Of a stretch of DNA of 64,000 nt, positions 34,584 through 46,672 are shown piece by piece; position 1 is the stretch's first letter; every line of letters starts with the position of its first letter. The notes under the pieces were generated by a model. The model worked only from the letters and a program-made list of their open reading frames with translations, did not search any database and was not told where the DNA came from. This stretch comes from Tuctoria greenei (Eukaryota; Streptophyta; Magnoliopsida; Poales; Poaceae), in contig JAYESD010000001.1 of NCBI GenBank assembly GCA_036927565.1, positions 14,880,001-14,944,000 on the forward strand, written 5' to 3'. A program made the position numbers and the translations under genes.

Positions 34584-35739
34584 TGATGAGATCATGCACA
34601 TTATTATTGCACCTACAAACATGACACAATATTTATTTGTTTGGGATCCTGGCTCAAGTGAATGTGCACTCTTATTTGATGGACAAGATCAAGATGGCGC
34701 ACTATGTCGTCCACCACCTTGGCCTCCTCCATTCATGCATACAAGAAGATTTGATGGCGTTGCACATTTGGACCAACACATGAGAGGAGACGAACTTGAG
34801 TCGAGGACGACTCCAACTCAAGGAGGGGAGGATGATGAGGACATCACTTATATGGATACAAACAACACTCTACTGAATATACAAGATGCAATCAATAGAG
34901 TTCATACACAACAATTAATTTCAGAGGTGAACTCGTTCTTATATATTTCCTTATATGTTTTTGAGCATAGATTGCTACTTAATGATTTATTTGTGATTAG
35001 GATCCATGGAGAGGTTCAAGGAGTACTTGGAGGGAGCATTAGGGACATGGAAGACCAGAGAATTCGTTCAAAGAAGATGGAAACCGAACCAAACTCCAAA
35101 TCGTATCCAACTCGGAGTCCAGGAGCAGTACGCACTAAAACGGACGCCCAGGACGCATACGAACTCCGTTTTGTACGTTCTACATATGCACGGAAAGGGG
35201 AGAGGATAACCTTTCCAATGGCACCGGTCCCATGTCAAAATATGTTCGGAGTCGTAGGGAATCGTCGAAACAAAATTAAGTACAGAATCTGTCAGGATGC
35301 TGCGCCACCGTATTGGGCCATTGGGCCTTGTATCAAGTCTAAGTCCATTATTTTCGTGTCTTAGGGTTAGGTCACGACCCTAACACCCCCTTGGACGTCC
35401 TCCCACCTATATATACTTCATGGTAGCCGCCATTGACAATGGGGTTTTGCATAGATTAATAATATCGCTGTTCTACAGTTTGTGAAACCTCAACTTCGCG
35501 ATTTCAGATCGTGTCTTCTACGTTCTTGCTTGTGTTCTCGGTTGCACTTGCAGGGATTAGCCTTCTTGGCGAGGTCAATCGTGTGAAGCACGGTTCATAA
35601 CCAATGGAGTGGTGGTGTAGTGATTGCGGGGGTTTTTCGTGTTCTACTCGAGAGCCTCGGATCATCAACGTCGAGTTCTCCATCAATCGACTTACCCATT
35701 ACCTATCGGAAGATCGAGACTCATCACCTTTTCCTATCA
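34584..35739 (+). repeat. C1: 5' LTR
   Basis: Starts TGATGAGATCATG and ends TTCCTATCA. It contains an open frame (to 35364) shared with the 3' LTR, an internal AAGGAGGGGAGGA followed by TGATGAGGACATC at about 34829, and a TATA box at 35407-35415. The last 30 bases differ from the 3' LTR, which ends CTACTCATCA. Confidence 0.85.
35407..35415 (+). promoter_or_regulatory. TATA box of the C1 5' LTR
   Basis: CTATATATA in the context CCCACCTATATATACTTCATG. Equivalents lie at 39055-39063 (C1 3' LTR), and on the minus strand at 42175-42184 and 45835-45844 (C2). Confidence 0.6.
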
Positions 35740-35740
35740 A

Positions 35741-35751
35741 TTGGTATCAGA
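35741..35751 (+). other. C1: primer-binding site
   Basis: TTGGTATCAGA directly after the LTR matches the initiator Met tRNA complement for 11 bases and then diverges. Confidence 0.65.
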
Positions 35752-36949
35752 TTTCCAGGTTGCCCGTTAGGTAATTCATCTATCCATTACATTAGTTTTG
35801 TTTTTCATACCTAGAGTCCACAAAAAAGCCACAAAAGAACTTGCAGTTTAGTAGATCTGTTCATTAATTTGTCCAAACCACGTTTGAGCCTTTGCAACTT
35901 TGTTTTCAGTTTAGTTTTGTTGAGTTTGTGTCCCTTGTTGAGTCATATTGCTGGTTTAGAAAGTGTTTTTGGTCTTAGTTTGAGTTTTGCATTGTGTGAT
36001 TCATCCTTTTGAGTCACGTCATCACGTCCAGATTAGATTCGCTTCTGTCCAGTTCGGTATTTTCATCATATCTCGCTCATACAAACTCGGATTTTAGAGT
36101 TCTTGTACTTTATGGAAAGCTTAAGAAGTGCTCTATAACTTTCGTATTCATCATTTTCTCAGAAAATACAGTTATCGATGTCTAAATTGCATTGGATCCA
36201 AATCTGTTATTGACCCAAAAATTCTGAACAGTCTGTATTTCGGGGGCAATATCTCCTATTGTTCTTTTCCAAAATAGGTTTTCAATATATTGAAATTAAA
36301 GAGGAGAGATATATCTACAATCATGCTGTTCTAAGTTTTCCAATTTAGAGCCTATAATTGTGCCTATTTGTCCTTGGAAGATTGAGCAGAAAATCTGCGA
36401 CAGACACACGAGATATCTTGGATTGATTTTTATTGTGTTCTTCCCTTGCGGCACATTCTGAAAAAAAAAAAGGAAAAAAAAAAGAAAAAGACAAGTGCAA
36501 AACAAGAAAGAAAAGCCGCACAAAAAAGGGGAAAAAAACAACAACAAAAAAGCAGAAGTGCTTGTATTCTTTGTGTCATCTAGTTTTGTCTCATGTCTTG
36601 CTAGCTTGAACTACTAGGAACACATTTAGGCCAGCAACTTTGACAAATACTTTGGACACTTATTCAACTTTACTATCTGATTTCATTGTTGCTAATCCTT
36701 GCTACATAGAAAGTGCCATCCAAGCTACACCTTACTCTTGAGCAGAATCGATACACCTTTGCAATCATCCCACGCTTCATTGGTTTCTTCATACCGTCCA
36801 CCGTTTGCCACCTGCAGTGTCGGTAAGAACACTTGTAAGAGCGTGGTAAGACGTTTGAGAGTGTGTGATTCCACTTCAACTTTTCCATTATCCTTTGTAG
36901 TTGATAGGGATAATATATTTTTTGTGTTATCTTCTGTTTACTACTAACA
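35752..36949 (+). other. C1: long untranslated leader
   Basis: About 1.2 kb without a gene. It has an A-rich tract at about 36461-36490 (on the other strand in C2, at about 44690-44760). The leader is shared by C1 and C2, so it may hold packaging signals; this is inference from non-autonomous element biology. Confidence 0.55.
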
Positions 36950-39012
36950 ATGTCAGGTAAAAGCAAGAATCATGCATTATATGCTGAGATGATGGACATG
37001 ATGAAGACGGCGATAGAGTTGCTCACTAAAAATCAAACATCAACCAAGGATTCACATGACATTCAGACCACCTTTACAACACCTTCCACAAGAAGTAATT
37101 ACATTCTCCCATCTCTTCCTTCTTATGATGGTTTTGGTTACGATGAATATATTGCTTGGGAAATAGAGTTGGATAAAAATTTTGGACAATGTCATATGTG
37201 TGAGAAAAGAAAGATTAGAAATGTTGCAAGTGCATTAGTAGGTTGTGCATTGACTTGGTGGAACAACTTAAGTGATTTAGAAAGACCTCGAACATGGAAA
37301 GATATGAAAATTCTTATGCGAGAAACTTTTGCTAATGTATCTAATTGTAAAGATGAAATACATGAACTTGAGAAGAATTTTCTTGTTGTACCTCCTCCTT
37401 TGCCTAACCTTTTGCAGGAACATGAACAAATAAATGGAGATGCAAATGAGAGTGAGGTGTTGAACATCTCTTCTGAATTTTTTGATGAATCAACTCATAA
37501 TGCATTTGAATTTCTTGCTGAAAATGAGAGTAGTGTTAATGGACAATGCTCTACAGTTAACCACGATATGACATTTTCAGATGTGCTGAATTTTGCTACC
37601 AATCATACTATCGATGAGCAGCAACAAGATGAACCTTTACATAATACAACTTTACCATAGTTGATTTTCCCACTGATTCTTATAACAAAAATGAGTTGTG
37701 TGCTGATAATTATATTATACCTATGCTAGAACAACCAAATGAATTTGATACTTTATCACTCACTTGTGCTGAAATTAAGCATTTGATCCCAACTACATGT
37801 GAAAGGGATGAGCTGAAATTGTTATCTTCTCTAAATACTTTGGGCTATATTGAATTTGACACTCTTTGTGATCTAGATATCGTAGAGAAGATAATATTTT
37901 CTCAATCTGAATTGCCTTTGTTAAGTAGAAATATTTTTCATGCTATAGGCAAATATGAACATAATGGTATGTTTATGGTGCATAAAGTTTACATATGTTC
38001 AAATGAGGAAGCTCCTTTTGTGCTGCAACAACATGGTCAAGTAAATGAATGTACTAACGCTAATAATGTCTTGTCAAGTTTTTCTAGTATATTTTCCTTG
38101 CAGCAGGGACAACAAAAGCATTATTCACTGTGGTTGTGCATTATGGACAGCACTTACTCTACCTCCAATGCAAGCCTCTTTGCTGGACATACGAGCAAGC
38201 CGAGGACGGCTTGTCATAAAGAAGGAGAGAATGATGAGATCATGCACATTATTATTGCACCTACAAACATGACACAATATTTATTTGTTTGGGATCCTGG
38301 CTCAAGTGAATGTGCACTCTTATTTGATGGACAAGATCAAGATGGCGCACTATGTCGTCCACCACCTTGGCCTCCTCCATTCATGCATACAAGAAGATTT
38401 GATGGCGTTGCACATTTGGACCAACACATGAGAGGAGACGAACTTGAGTCGAGGACGACTCCAACTCAAGGAGGGGAGGATGATGAGGACATCACTTATA
38501 TGGATACAAACAACACTCTACTGAATATACAAGATGCAATCAATAGAGTTCATACACAACAATTAATTTCAGAGGTGAACTCGTTCTTATATATTTCCTT
38601 ATATGATTTTGAGCATAGATTGCTACTTAATGATTTATTTGTGATTAGGATCCATGGAGAGGTTCAAGGAGTACTTGGAGGGAGTATTAGGGACGTGGAA
38701 GACCAGAGAATTCGTTCAAAGAAGATGGAAACCGAACCAAACTCCAAATCGTATCCAACTCGGAGTCCAGGAGCAGTACGCACTAAAACGGACGCCCAGG
38801 ACGCATACGAACTTTGTTTTGGACGTTCTACATATGCACGGAAAGGGGAGAGGATAGCCTTTCCAATGGCACCGGTCCCATGTCAAAATTCCTTCGGAGT
38901 CGTCGGGAATCGTCGAAACAAAATCAAGTACAGAATCTGTCAGGGTGCTGCGCCACCGTATTGGGCCATTGGGCCTTGTATCAAGTCTAAGTCCATTATT
39001 TTCGTGTCTTAG
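36950..39012 (+). pseudogene. C1: gag-like ORF running into the 3' LTR, one frame break
   Basis: The first part (36950-37660, 236 codons) starts MSGKSKNHALYAEM and has the gag core IAWEIELDKNFGQ, VGCALTWWNNLSDLE and WKDMKILMRETF. The second part continues one frame away from about 37645 to the stop at 39012. C2 has one more base at the junction, so a 1-base deletion here explains the break. The second part includes TCERDELKLLSSLNTLGYIE and DIVEKIIFSQSELPLLSRN, then crosses the polypurine tract into the 3' LTR (from 38232) for about 260 codons, ending KSKSIIFVS. No zinc knuckle is visible. Confidence 0.7.
38218..38231 (+). other. C1: polypurine tract
   Basis: AAAGAAGGAGAGAA just before TGATGAGATC. 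C2 has AGGAAGGGGAGAA in the same place (43010-43022, minus strand). Confidence 0.75.
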
Positions 39013-39377
39013 GGTTAGGTCACGACCCTAACACCCCCTTGGACGTCCTCCAACCTATATATACTCCATGGTAGCCGCCATTGACAATGGGGTTTTGCAT
39101 AGATTAATAATATCGCTGTTCTACAGTTTGTGAAACCCCAACTTCGCGATTTCAGATCGTGTCTTCTACGTTCTTGCTTGTGTTCTCGGTTGCACTTGCA
39201 GGGATTAGCCTTCTTGGCGAGGTCAATCGTGTGAAGCACGGTTGATAACCAACGGAGCGTGGTGTAGTGATTGCGGGGGTTTTTCGTATTCTACTGGAGA
39301 GTCTCGGATCATCAACGTCGAGTTCTCCACCCCAATCGACATACCTTTCGGAAGATCGGACCTAAACCTACTCATCA
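38232..39377 (+). repeat. C1: 3' LTR
   Basis: Matches the 5' LTR with about 2% differences by eye, except at its last 20-30 bases. Confidence 0.85.
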
Positions 39378-39382
39378 ACCTC

Positions 39383-40545
39383 TATCCGAGACTATCTTCT
39401 TTGGAACTCCATGCAAACATACTATTCTTCCCATGTACAGTTCCGCCAATTTCTCTCCATTATAGGTGGTCTTGACGGGAATAAAGTGGGCTGACTTAGT
39501 TAACCGATCCACAATTACCCAAATTGAGTCGTAACCGGACTGAGTACATTGTAAACCAATTATGAAGTCCATACCGATCTATTCCCACTTCCACTCTGGA
39601 ATCTTTAATGGTTGCAATAATCCAGCTGGCCTTTGATGTTCCGCCTTGACCCGTTGACACACATCACACAATGCTACTTATCCAGCTATGTCCTTCTTCA
39701 TGCTAGCCCACCAATAGCACGTCTTCTAGTCTTTGTACATCTTTGTACAACCGGGGTGAATTTAGTAAGGTGAGTCATGTGTCTCCTTTAGTACTGTCTC
39801 CCGAATATGCTTTACATTGGGCACGACAATCCTTTTTCCAAGCCATAAGGTACCATGTTCATCCTCATCAAATCTAAATTCTCTCCCCTCTTGGGTCCTT
39901 TCCTTGATTTCCCGAATTTCCTCATCCTTAGTTTGGCCTTCCCTAATTTCTTGCTCTAAGGTTGGGTTTAACTCCATCATCTCCATCTCATTTACAAATC
40001 CAAGGTTCAACCGTTCAAACTCCTTACATAACTCGGATGGTAACTCTCGAACTGTGGGTTGATGACTTACTCCTTTTCTACTCAAAGCATCGGCCGCTAC
40101 ATTAGCCTTCCCTGCATGACAATTGATTCCCAAGTCATAATCCTTGATGGGCCAACCATCTTCGTTGCCTCAAGTTCAGATTCGTTTGTGTGAAAATATA
40201 CTTCAAACTCTTATGATCCGTATAAATTTCACACCTATGTCCAAGAATGTAGTGTCTCCAAATTTTTAATGTGTGTATCACGGCTGCAAGTTCCAAATCA
40301 TGCGTTGGATAATTCTGTTCATGTTTCTTCAATTATCTCGATGCATATGCAACCACTTGACCTTCTTGCATGAGCACACATTTATGTCCTTGTCTCGATG
40401 CGTCGCAATAAATATCAAAAATCTTGCTCACATCCGGCAGTACCAAAACTAGGGTTGTTGTCAACCTCTTCTTCAACTCCTCAAAACTGTTTTGACAAGC
40501 TTGAGTCCATTGGAAAGTCTTTCCCTTCATTAGCAATTCCGTCAT
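39383..40545 (-). pseudogene. B2: RNase H and integrase N-terminal part
   Basis: RNase H has FDIYCDASRQ, YPTHDLELAAVIH and YTDHKSLKYIFTQ. A linker with VRELPSELCKEFERLNLGF follows, then the integrase zinc region and core: GMDFIIGL with the first Asp and KKIVSDRG with the second, exactly where C1 is inserted. Stops occur near 40333, 39762 and several places between 39750 and 39575. The gene continues at 34583. Confidence 0.8.
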
Positions 40546-40578
40546 TGGCTTGGCTATCTTGGAAAAGTCCTTGATGAA

Positions 40579-41855
40579 TCAATGGTAATATCCAGCCATT
40601 CCAAGAAAACTTCTTATTTCCTTTACGTTTTGCGGGGGTTCCCATTTCAACACGTCCCTCACCTTCCCTGGGTCAACCGATACTCCTCCTCCTGAGATTA
40701 TATGACCCAAAAATGACACCTCTTCCAACAAAAATTGACACTTGTTGAACTTGGCATACAATTGATGCCCCCTTAATTTCTGCAGCGTAAGCCCCAAGTG
40801 TTCCTCATGTTCCTTCTCATCCTTCGAGTAGATCATAATGTCATCAATAAACACCACAACGAATATATCCAAGTACTCCATGAAGACTTTATTCATGAGG
40901 TACATAAAGTACGCAGGTGCATTGGTCAATCCAAAGGACATCACGGTGTACTCATAAGATCCATACTGTGTCCTAAAAGCGGTCTTCGGTATGTCTGATG
41001 GTCTAATCTTCATTTGAAAGTATCCCAACCTCAAATCAATCTTAGAGAAGACACAAGCACCCTTCATCTGATCAAACAAGTCTTCTATTCATGGCAAGGT
41101 GTACTTGTTCTTGATTGTTACCTTGTTGAGGGCTCGGTAATCTACGCACATCCTTTGGGATCCATCCTTCTTGTCCACAAACAGCACGGATGCTCCCCAA
41201 GGTGAAGAGCTTGGGCGAATAAAACTCTTCTCTAGTTTCTCTTGAATCTGCTTCTTGAGCTCCGCTAATTCCATAGGAGGCATCCTATACGTCCTCTTAG
41301 CTATAGGTGCAGTTCCAGGTATTAAATCAATAATAAACTCAATGTCTTGATCAGATGGCATACCTGGCAACTCATCCGGAAAAACATCCAAAAATTCACA
41401 CACCACCGGAATCTCCTCAATTGCGGCACTGTCCATATGATTCAGCTCCAATCGCTTCGGTGCGGTTTGAGATGCTTCAAATTCTACGGTGATCCCTTCT
41501 TCATTGGTCAACTTTACTGTTTTCGTGGCACACTTAATAACTCCATTGTGCTTCCTTAACCAGTCCATACCAAGTATAATGTCCAATCCTTGAGAATCCA
41601 AAACAACGAGGTTGGCGGAGAAGTCTACCCCCCTTATTCTAAGGCTTACTTTTGGACATACTATATTTGTCATCATCTCTCCTCCAGGAGACTTAACCAA
41701 TAGAGTGAACTTCATATGAGAGATAGGCAAACTATACTTGGAAACATACTTCGATGCAATGAATGAATGTGATGCTCCAGAATCAAACAACATAGTCGCG
41801 GGGTTGGAGTTGGCGAGAAACATACCAATGACCACGTCATCCGCTTGTTGAGCAT
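40579..41855 (-). pseudogene. B2: protease and reverse transcriptase
   Basis: Follows C2 directly: IGMFLANSNPATMLFDSG with the protease motif DSGASHSF, GLDIILGMDWLRKHNGVI, then RT with IPGTAPIAKRTYRM, VLFVDKKDGSQRMCVDYR, SKIDLRLGYFQMKI and the active site FIDDIMIYS near 40830. SFLGMAGYYH ends this part before a stop near 40578. One more stop sits near 41088. Apart from these stops the RT frame is well kept, more so than in B1. Confidence 0.85.
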
Positions 41856-43009
41856 TGATGAGTAGGTTTAGGCCTGATCTTCCAAAAGGTAATGGATAAG
41901 TCGATTGATGGAGATCTCGACGTTGATGATCTGAGGCTCTCGAGTAGAACACGAAAAACCCCTGCAATCACTACACCACCGCTCCGTTGGTTATCAACCG
42001 TGCTGCACACGATTGACCTTGCCAAGAAGGCTAATCCATGCAAGTGCAACCGAGAACACAAGCAAGAACGTAGAAGACACGATCTAAAATCGCGAAGTTG
42101 GGGTTTCACAAACTATAGAACGGCGATATTATTAATCTAAGCAAAACCCAATTGTTTATGGTAGCTACCATGGAGTATATATAGGTGGGACGACGTCAAA
42201 GGGGGTGTTGGGGTCGTGACCTAACCCTAACACACGAAAATAATGGAATTAGACTTGATACAAGGCCCAATGGCCCAATACGGTGGCGCAGCACCCTGAC
42301 AGATTCTGAACTCTATTTTGTTTCGATGATTCCCGTCGACTCCAACGGAATTTTGACATGGGACCAGTGCCATTAGAAAGGTTATCTTCTCCCCTTTCCG
42401 TGCATATGTAGAACATCCAAAAACGGAGTTCGTAAACGTTCTGAGCGTCTGTTTTAGTGTGTACTGCTCCTGGACTCCGAGTTGGACACGATTTTGAGTT
42501 GAGGTCGGTTTCCATCCTCTTTGAACGTATCCTCTGGTCCTCCACGCCCCTAAACCATCCTCTATTTACTCCTTGAATCACTCCATGTATCCTAATCACA
42601 ATTAAATTATTAGGTAGCAATCTATTCTTAAAAAATATATAAGGAAACATATAAGAACGAGCTCACCTCTGAAATTAATTGTTGTGTGCAAATTCTATTG
42701 ATTGCATCTTGTATGTTCAATGGAGTGTTGTGTATATCCATAGGAGTGATGTTCTCATCATTCTGCCCTTCTTTAATTGGAGTCTTCCTCGACTCAAGTT
42801 CATCTTCTCTCATGTGTTAATTCATATGTGCAACGCTATCAAATTCTCTTGTGTGCATCAAAGGAGGAGGCCAAGGTGGTGGACGACATAGTGCACCATC
42901 TCCATGTTCTTCATCAAATACGCATTCACATTGACTTGAGCTAGGACCCCAAACAAATAAACATCATGCCATGCTTGTATGTGCAATGACAATGTGCTTG
43001 ATCTCATCA
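41856..43009 (-). repeat. C2: 3' LTR
   Basis: Plus strand TGATGAGTAGG...GATCTCATCA. The LTR-embedded frame is broken here into two parts (42813-42628 and 42650-42249). Confidence 0.85.
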
Positions 43010-44306
43010 TTCTCCCCTTCCTGATGACAAGCCGTCCTTGACTTACTCGTATGTCCAGCAAAGAGGCTTTTGGGGATAGAGTGAGCACTGTCCATATTGC
43101 ACAACCGCAGTGAATAATGCTTTTGTTGTTCCTGTTGCAAGGGAAAAATACTAGAAAAACTTGACAAGACATTATTTGCGTTAGTACATTCATTTACTTG
43201 ACCATGTTGTTGCAGCACAAAAGGAGCTTTCTCATTTGAACATATGTAAACTTTATGCATTAGAAACATACCACTATGTTCATGTTTGCCTATAGCATGA
43301 AAAATATTTCTATTTAACAAAGGCAATTCAGATTGGGAAAATATTCTCTTCTCTACGATATCAAGATCACAAAGAGTGTCAAATTCAATATAACCCAAAG
43401 TATTTAGAGAATACAACAATTTCAGCTCATCTCTTTCACATGTAATTGGAATGAAATGCTTAATTTCAGCAAAAGTGGGTGATAAAGTATCAAATTCATT
43501 CACTTTTTCTAGCATGGGTACAATAAAATTATCAGCACAAAATGCATTTTTGTCGTAAGGATCAGTGGGAAAATCAACTAGTGGTAAATGAGTTTCAGAA
43601 AAGGCTCCTCAGATTGTTGCTCTCCAATAGAATGATTGAGAGAAACATTTGAAATATTCAAAAACTTCTCAACATTGATAAGTGTAGTGCGAGGTGCATT
43701 ACCTTCATTCTCATATTCAGCAGTAACTGTGGGTGAAATAGGAATTGAAAGATCTGAATTTTCACAAGACATGTTGAACACCTCATTATCTTTTGAATTT
43801 TCTATATTTATTTGTTCATGTTCCTGCAAAAGGTTAGGCATAGGAGGAGGTACAACAAGAAAATTCTTCTCAAGTTCATTTATTTTATCTTTGCAATTAG
43901 ATATATTGACAAAAGTTTCTCGCATAAGAATTTGCATATCTTTCCATGTTCGTGGTTTTTCTAAATCACTTAAGTTGTTCCACCAAGTTAATGCACAATC
44001 TACTAATGCACTCGCAACTTTTCTAATCTTTCTCCTCTCACACATATGATATTGTCCAAAAAAATTATCCAACTCTATTTCCCAATCAATATATTCATCA
44101 TAACCAAGACCATGAAAAGAAGGAAAAGATGGGAGAATGTAATTACTTATTGTTGAAGGAGTTGTAAAGGTGGTCTGAATGTCATGTGAATCCTTAGTTG
44201 ATGTTTGATTTTTAGTGAGCAACTCCATCGTCGTCTTCATCATGTCAATCATCTCAGCATATAAAGCATGATTCTTGCTTTTACCTGACATTGTTAGTAG
44301 CAAACA
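42964..44306 (-). pseudogene. C2: gag-like gene
   Basis: Equivalent of the C1 gene. The first part, up to 43578, has MSGKSKNHALYAEM, then IDWEIELDNFFGQYHMCERR, VDCALTWWNNLSDLE and WKDMQILMRETFVN. The second part (43515-42964) has FDTLSPTFAEIKHF and IFSQSELPLLNRNIFHAIGK, in another frame, and stops shortly after entering the LTR. The middle section diverges strongly from C1. It carries an insertion relative to C1 near 43700-43800. Confidence 0.7.
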
Positions 44307-45500
44307 AAAGACAACAAAAAAATATGTTATCTCTATCAACTACAAAGCATAATGGAAAAGTGGAAGTGGAATCAGACACTCTTAAGCGTCTTATCACGCT
44401 CTTACAAGTGTTCTTACCGACACTGCAGGTGGCAAACGGTGGATGGTATGAAGAATCCAATGAAGTGTGGGATGATTGCAAAGGTGTATCGATTCTGCTC
44501 AAGAGTAAGGTGTAGCTTGAGTGGCAATTATATGTAGCAAGGATTAGCAACAATAAAATCAGATAGTAAAGTTGAATAAGTGTCCAAAGTACTTGTCAAA
44601 GTTGCTAGCCTAAATGTGTTCCTAGTAGTTCAAGCTAGCAAGACATGAAACAAAAACTATAGGACACAAAGGATGCAAGCACTTCTGTTTTTTTTTCTTT
44701 TTTTCTCTTTTTTTGTGTGGCTTTTGTATATTTCACTTTCCTTTTCTATTGTCTTTTTTTTCAGAATGTGCTGCAAAAGAAGAACACAATGCAAGACAAT
44801 CAAAAATATCTCATAGGTCTGTCACAGATTTTTTGCTCAATCTTTCAAGGAGAATTAGGCACACTTAGAAGCTAAAAATAGAAACACTTAAAACATCAAG
44901 ATCGTAGATATATCTCTCCTCTTTAATTTTATTATATCGAAGACCTATTTTGGACAAGAATAATAGGAGATATTGCCTCTGAAATACAGACTATTCAGAA
45001 ATTCTAGGTCGAGAACAGATTCACATCTAATGCAATTTCGACCTTGATAACTCTATTTTTTGGGAAACTGATGAATACAAAAGTTATAGAGAACTTCTTA
45101 AGCTTTCCAGGAACTACAAGAACATAAAAATCCGAGTTCATATGAGATAGATATGATGAAAATACTGAACTGGACATAGATGAATCTAATCTGGACGTGA
45201 TGACGTGATTCAAAAGGATGAATCAACACAATGCAAAACTGAAACTAAGACCAAAAACACTTCTAAACCAGCAATATGACTCAACCACGGACACAAACTC
45301 AACAAAATCAAACTGAATAACAAAGTTGTAAAGGCTCAATGTGGTTTGGACAAAGTAATGAACAGATCTACTAAACTTCAAGTTTTTTGTGGCTTTTTTG
45401 TGGACTCTAGGTATGAAAAACAAAACTAATGTAATGGATAGATGAATTACCTAACGGGAAACCTGGAAATATGATACCAATTGATGAGTGAAGGGTTTAG
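44307..45500 (-). other. C2: long untranslated leader
   Basis: Same arrangement as in C1, with a T-rich run at about 44690-44760 on the plus strand. No gene seen. Confidence 0.5.
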
Positions 45501-45514
45501 GCTCTAATACCAAT
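45468..45514 (-). other. C2: duplicated primer-binding region
   Basis: The minus strand has ATTGGTATTAGAGCC right after the LTR and a second ACTCATCAATTGGTATCAT about 33 bp further in, a short tandem duplication of LTR end plus PBS. Confidence 0.65.
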
Positions 45515-46667
45515 TGATGAGTAGGTTTAGGCCCGATCTTCCGAAAGATAATGAATAAGTCAATTGATGGAGATCTCGGCATTGATGATCCGAGGCTCTC
45601 GAGTAGAACACGAAAAACCCCTGCAATCACTACACCACCGCTCCGTTGGTTATCAACCGTAATGCACACAATTGACCTTGCCAAGAAGGCTAATCCCTGC
45701 AAGTGCAACCGAGAACACAAGCAAGAACGTAGAACACACGATCTGAAATCGCGAAGTTGGGGTTTCACAAACCATAGAACGGCGATATTATTAATCTAAG
45801 CAAAAAAACAATTATTTATGGTAGCTACCATAGAGTATATATAGGTGGGAGGATGTCAAAGGGGGTGTTGGGTTCGTGACCTAACCCTAACACATGAAAA
45901 TAATGGACTTAAACTTGATACAAGGCCCAATGGCCCAATACGGTGGCGCAGCACCGTGACAGATTCTGAACTCAATTTTGATTCGATGATTCCAGTCGAC
46001 TCCTAAGGATTTTTGACAGGGGACCAGAGCCATTGGAAAGGTTATCTTCTTCCCTTTTCGTGCATATGTAGAACGTCCGAAATGGAGTTCGTATGCGTCC
46101 TGGGAGTCCGTTTTAGTGCGTACTGCTCCTGGACTCTGAGTTAGACATGATTTTGAGTTGAGGTCGGTTTTCATCCTCTTTGAACGTATCCTCTGGTCCT
46201 CTACGCCCCAAAACATTCCTCTAATTACTCCTTGAATCACTCCATGTATCCTAATCACAATTATATTATTAGGTAGCAATCTATTCTCAAAAATATATAA
46301 GGAAACATATAAGAACGAGCTCAGCTCTGAAGTTAATTGTTGTGTGCGAGTTCTATTGATTGCATCTTGTATGTTCAATGGAGTGTTGTGTATATCCATA
46401 GGAGTGATGTCCTCATCATCCTCCCCTTCTTGAATTGGAGTCGTCCTCGACTCAAGTTCATCTTCTCTCATGTGTGGGTCCATATGTGCAACACCATCAA
46501 ATCCTCTTGTGTGCATCAAAGGAGGAGGCCAAGGTGGTGGACGACATAGTGCACCATCTCCATGTTCTTCATCAAATACGCATGCACATTGACTCGAGCC
46601 AGGATCCCAAACAAATAAACATCATGCCATGCTTGTATGTGCAATGACAATGTGCTTGATATCATCA
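45515..46667 (-). repeat. C2: 5' LTR with embedded open frame
   Basis: Matches the 3' LTR. A 210-codon frame on the minus strand (46519-45887) is the counterpart of the C1 LTR frame, with the same end context (PPYWAIGPCIKFKSIIF). Confidence 0.8.
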
Positions 46668-46672
46668 AGTAT

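Larger units (their letters stand above)
34584..39377 (+). mobile_element. C1: gag-only non-autonomous LTR retrotransposon (4794 bp)
   Basis: TSD acctc at 34579-34583 and 39378-39382. LTRs are 34584-35739 and 38232-39377. The internal region has a PBS, a long leader, one gag-type gene and a polypurine tract. There is no protease, RT or integrase. It inserted in B2's integrase right after the second catalytic Asp codon region (VSDRG). The two LTRs differ at only about 20-25 sites by eye, so it is a relatively recent insertion. It probably used proteins of a full gypsy element in trans. Confidence 0.9.
41856..46667 (-). mobile_element. C2: second gag-only C element (4812 bp)
   Basis: TSD agcat (41851-41855) and agtat (46668-46672), one mismatch. 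LTRs are 41856-43009 (3') and 45515-46667 (5'). It sits between gag and protease of B2, in the same orientation as B2 and opposite to C1. The LTR pair differs much more than C1's pair by eye, so it is older. PBS, leader and gag gene match C1. Confidence 0.9.

Noticed and set aside
34594..35364. 256-codon frame in the C1 5' LTR as a separate gene
   Set aside because: It is the LTR copy of the C-terminal part of the C1 gag-like gene. It has no start context of its own.
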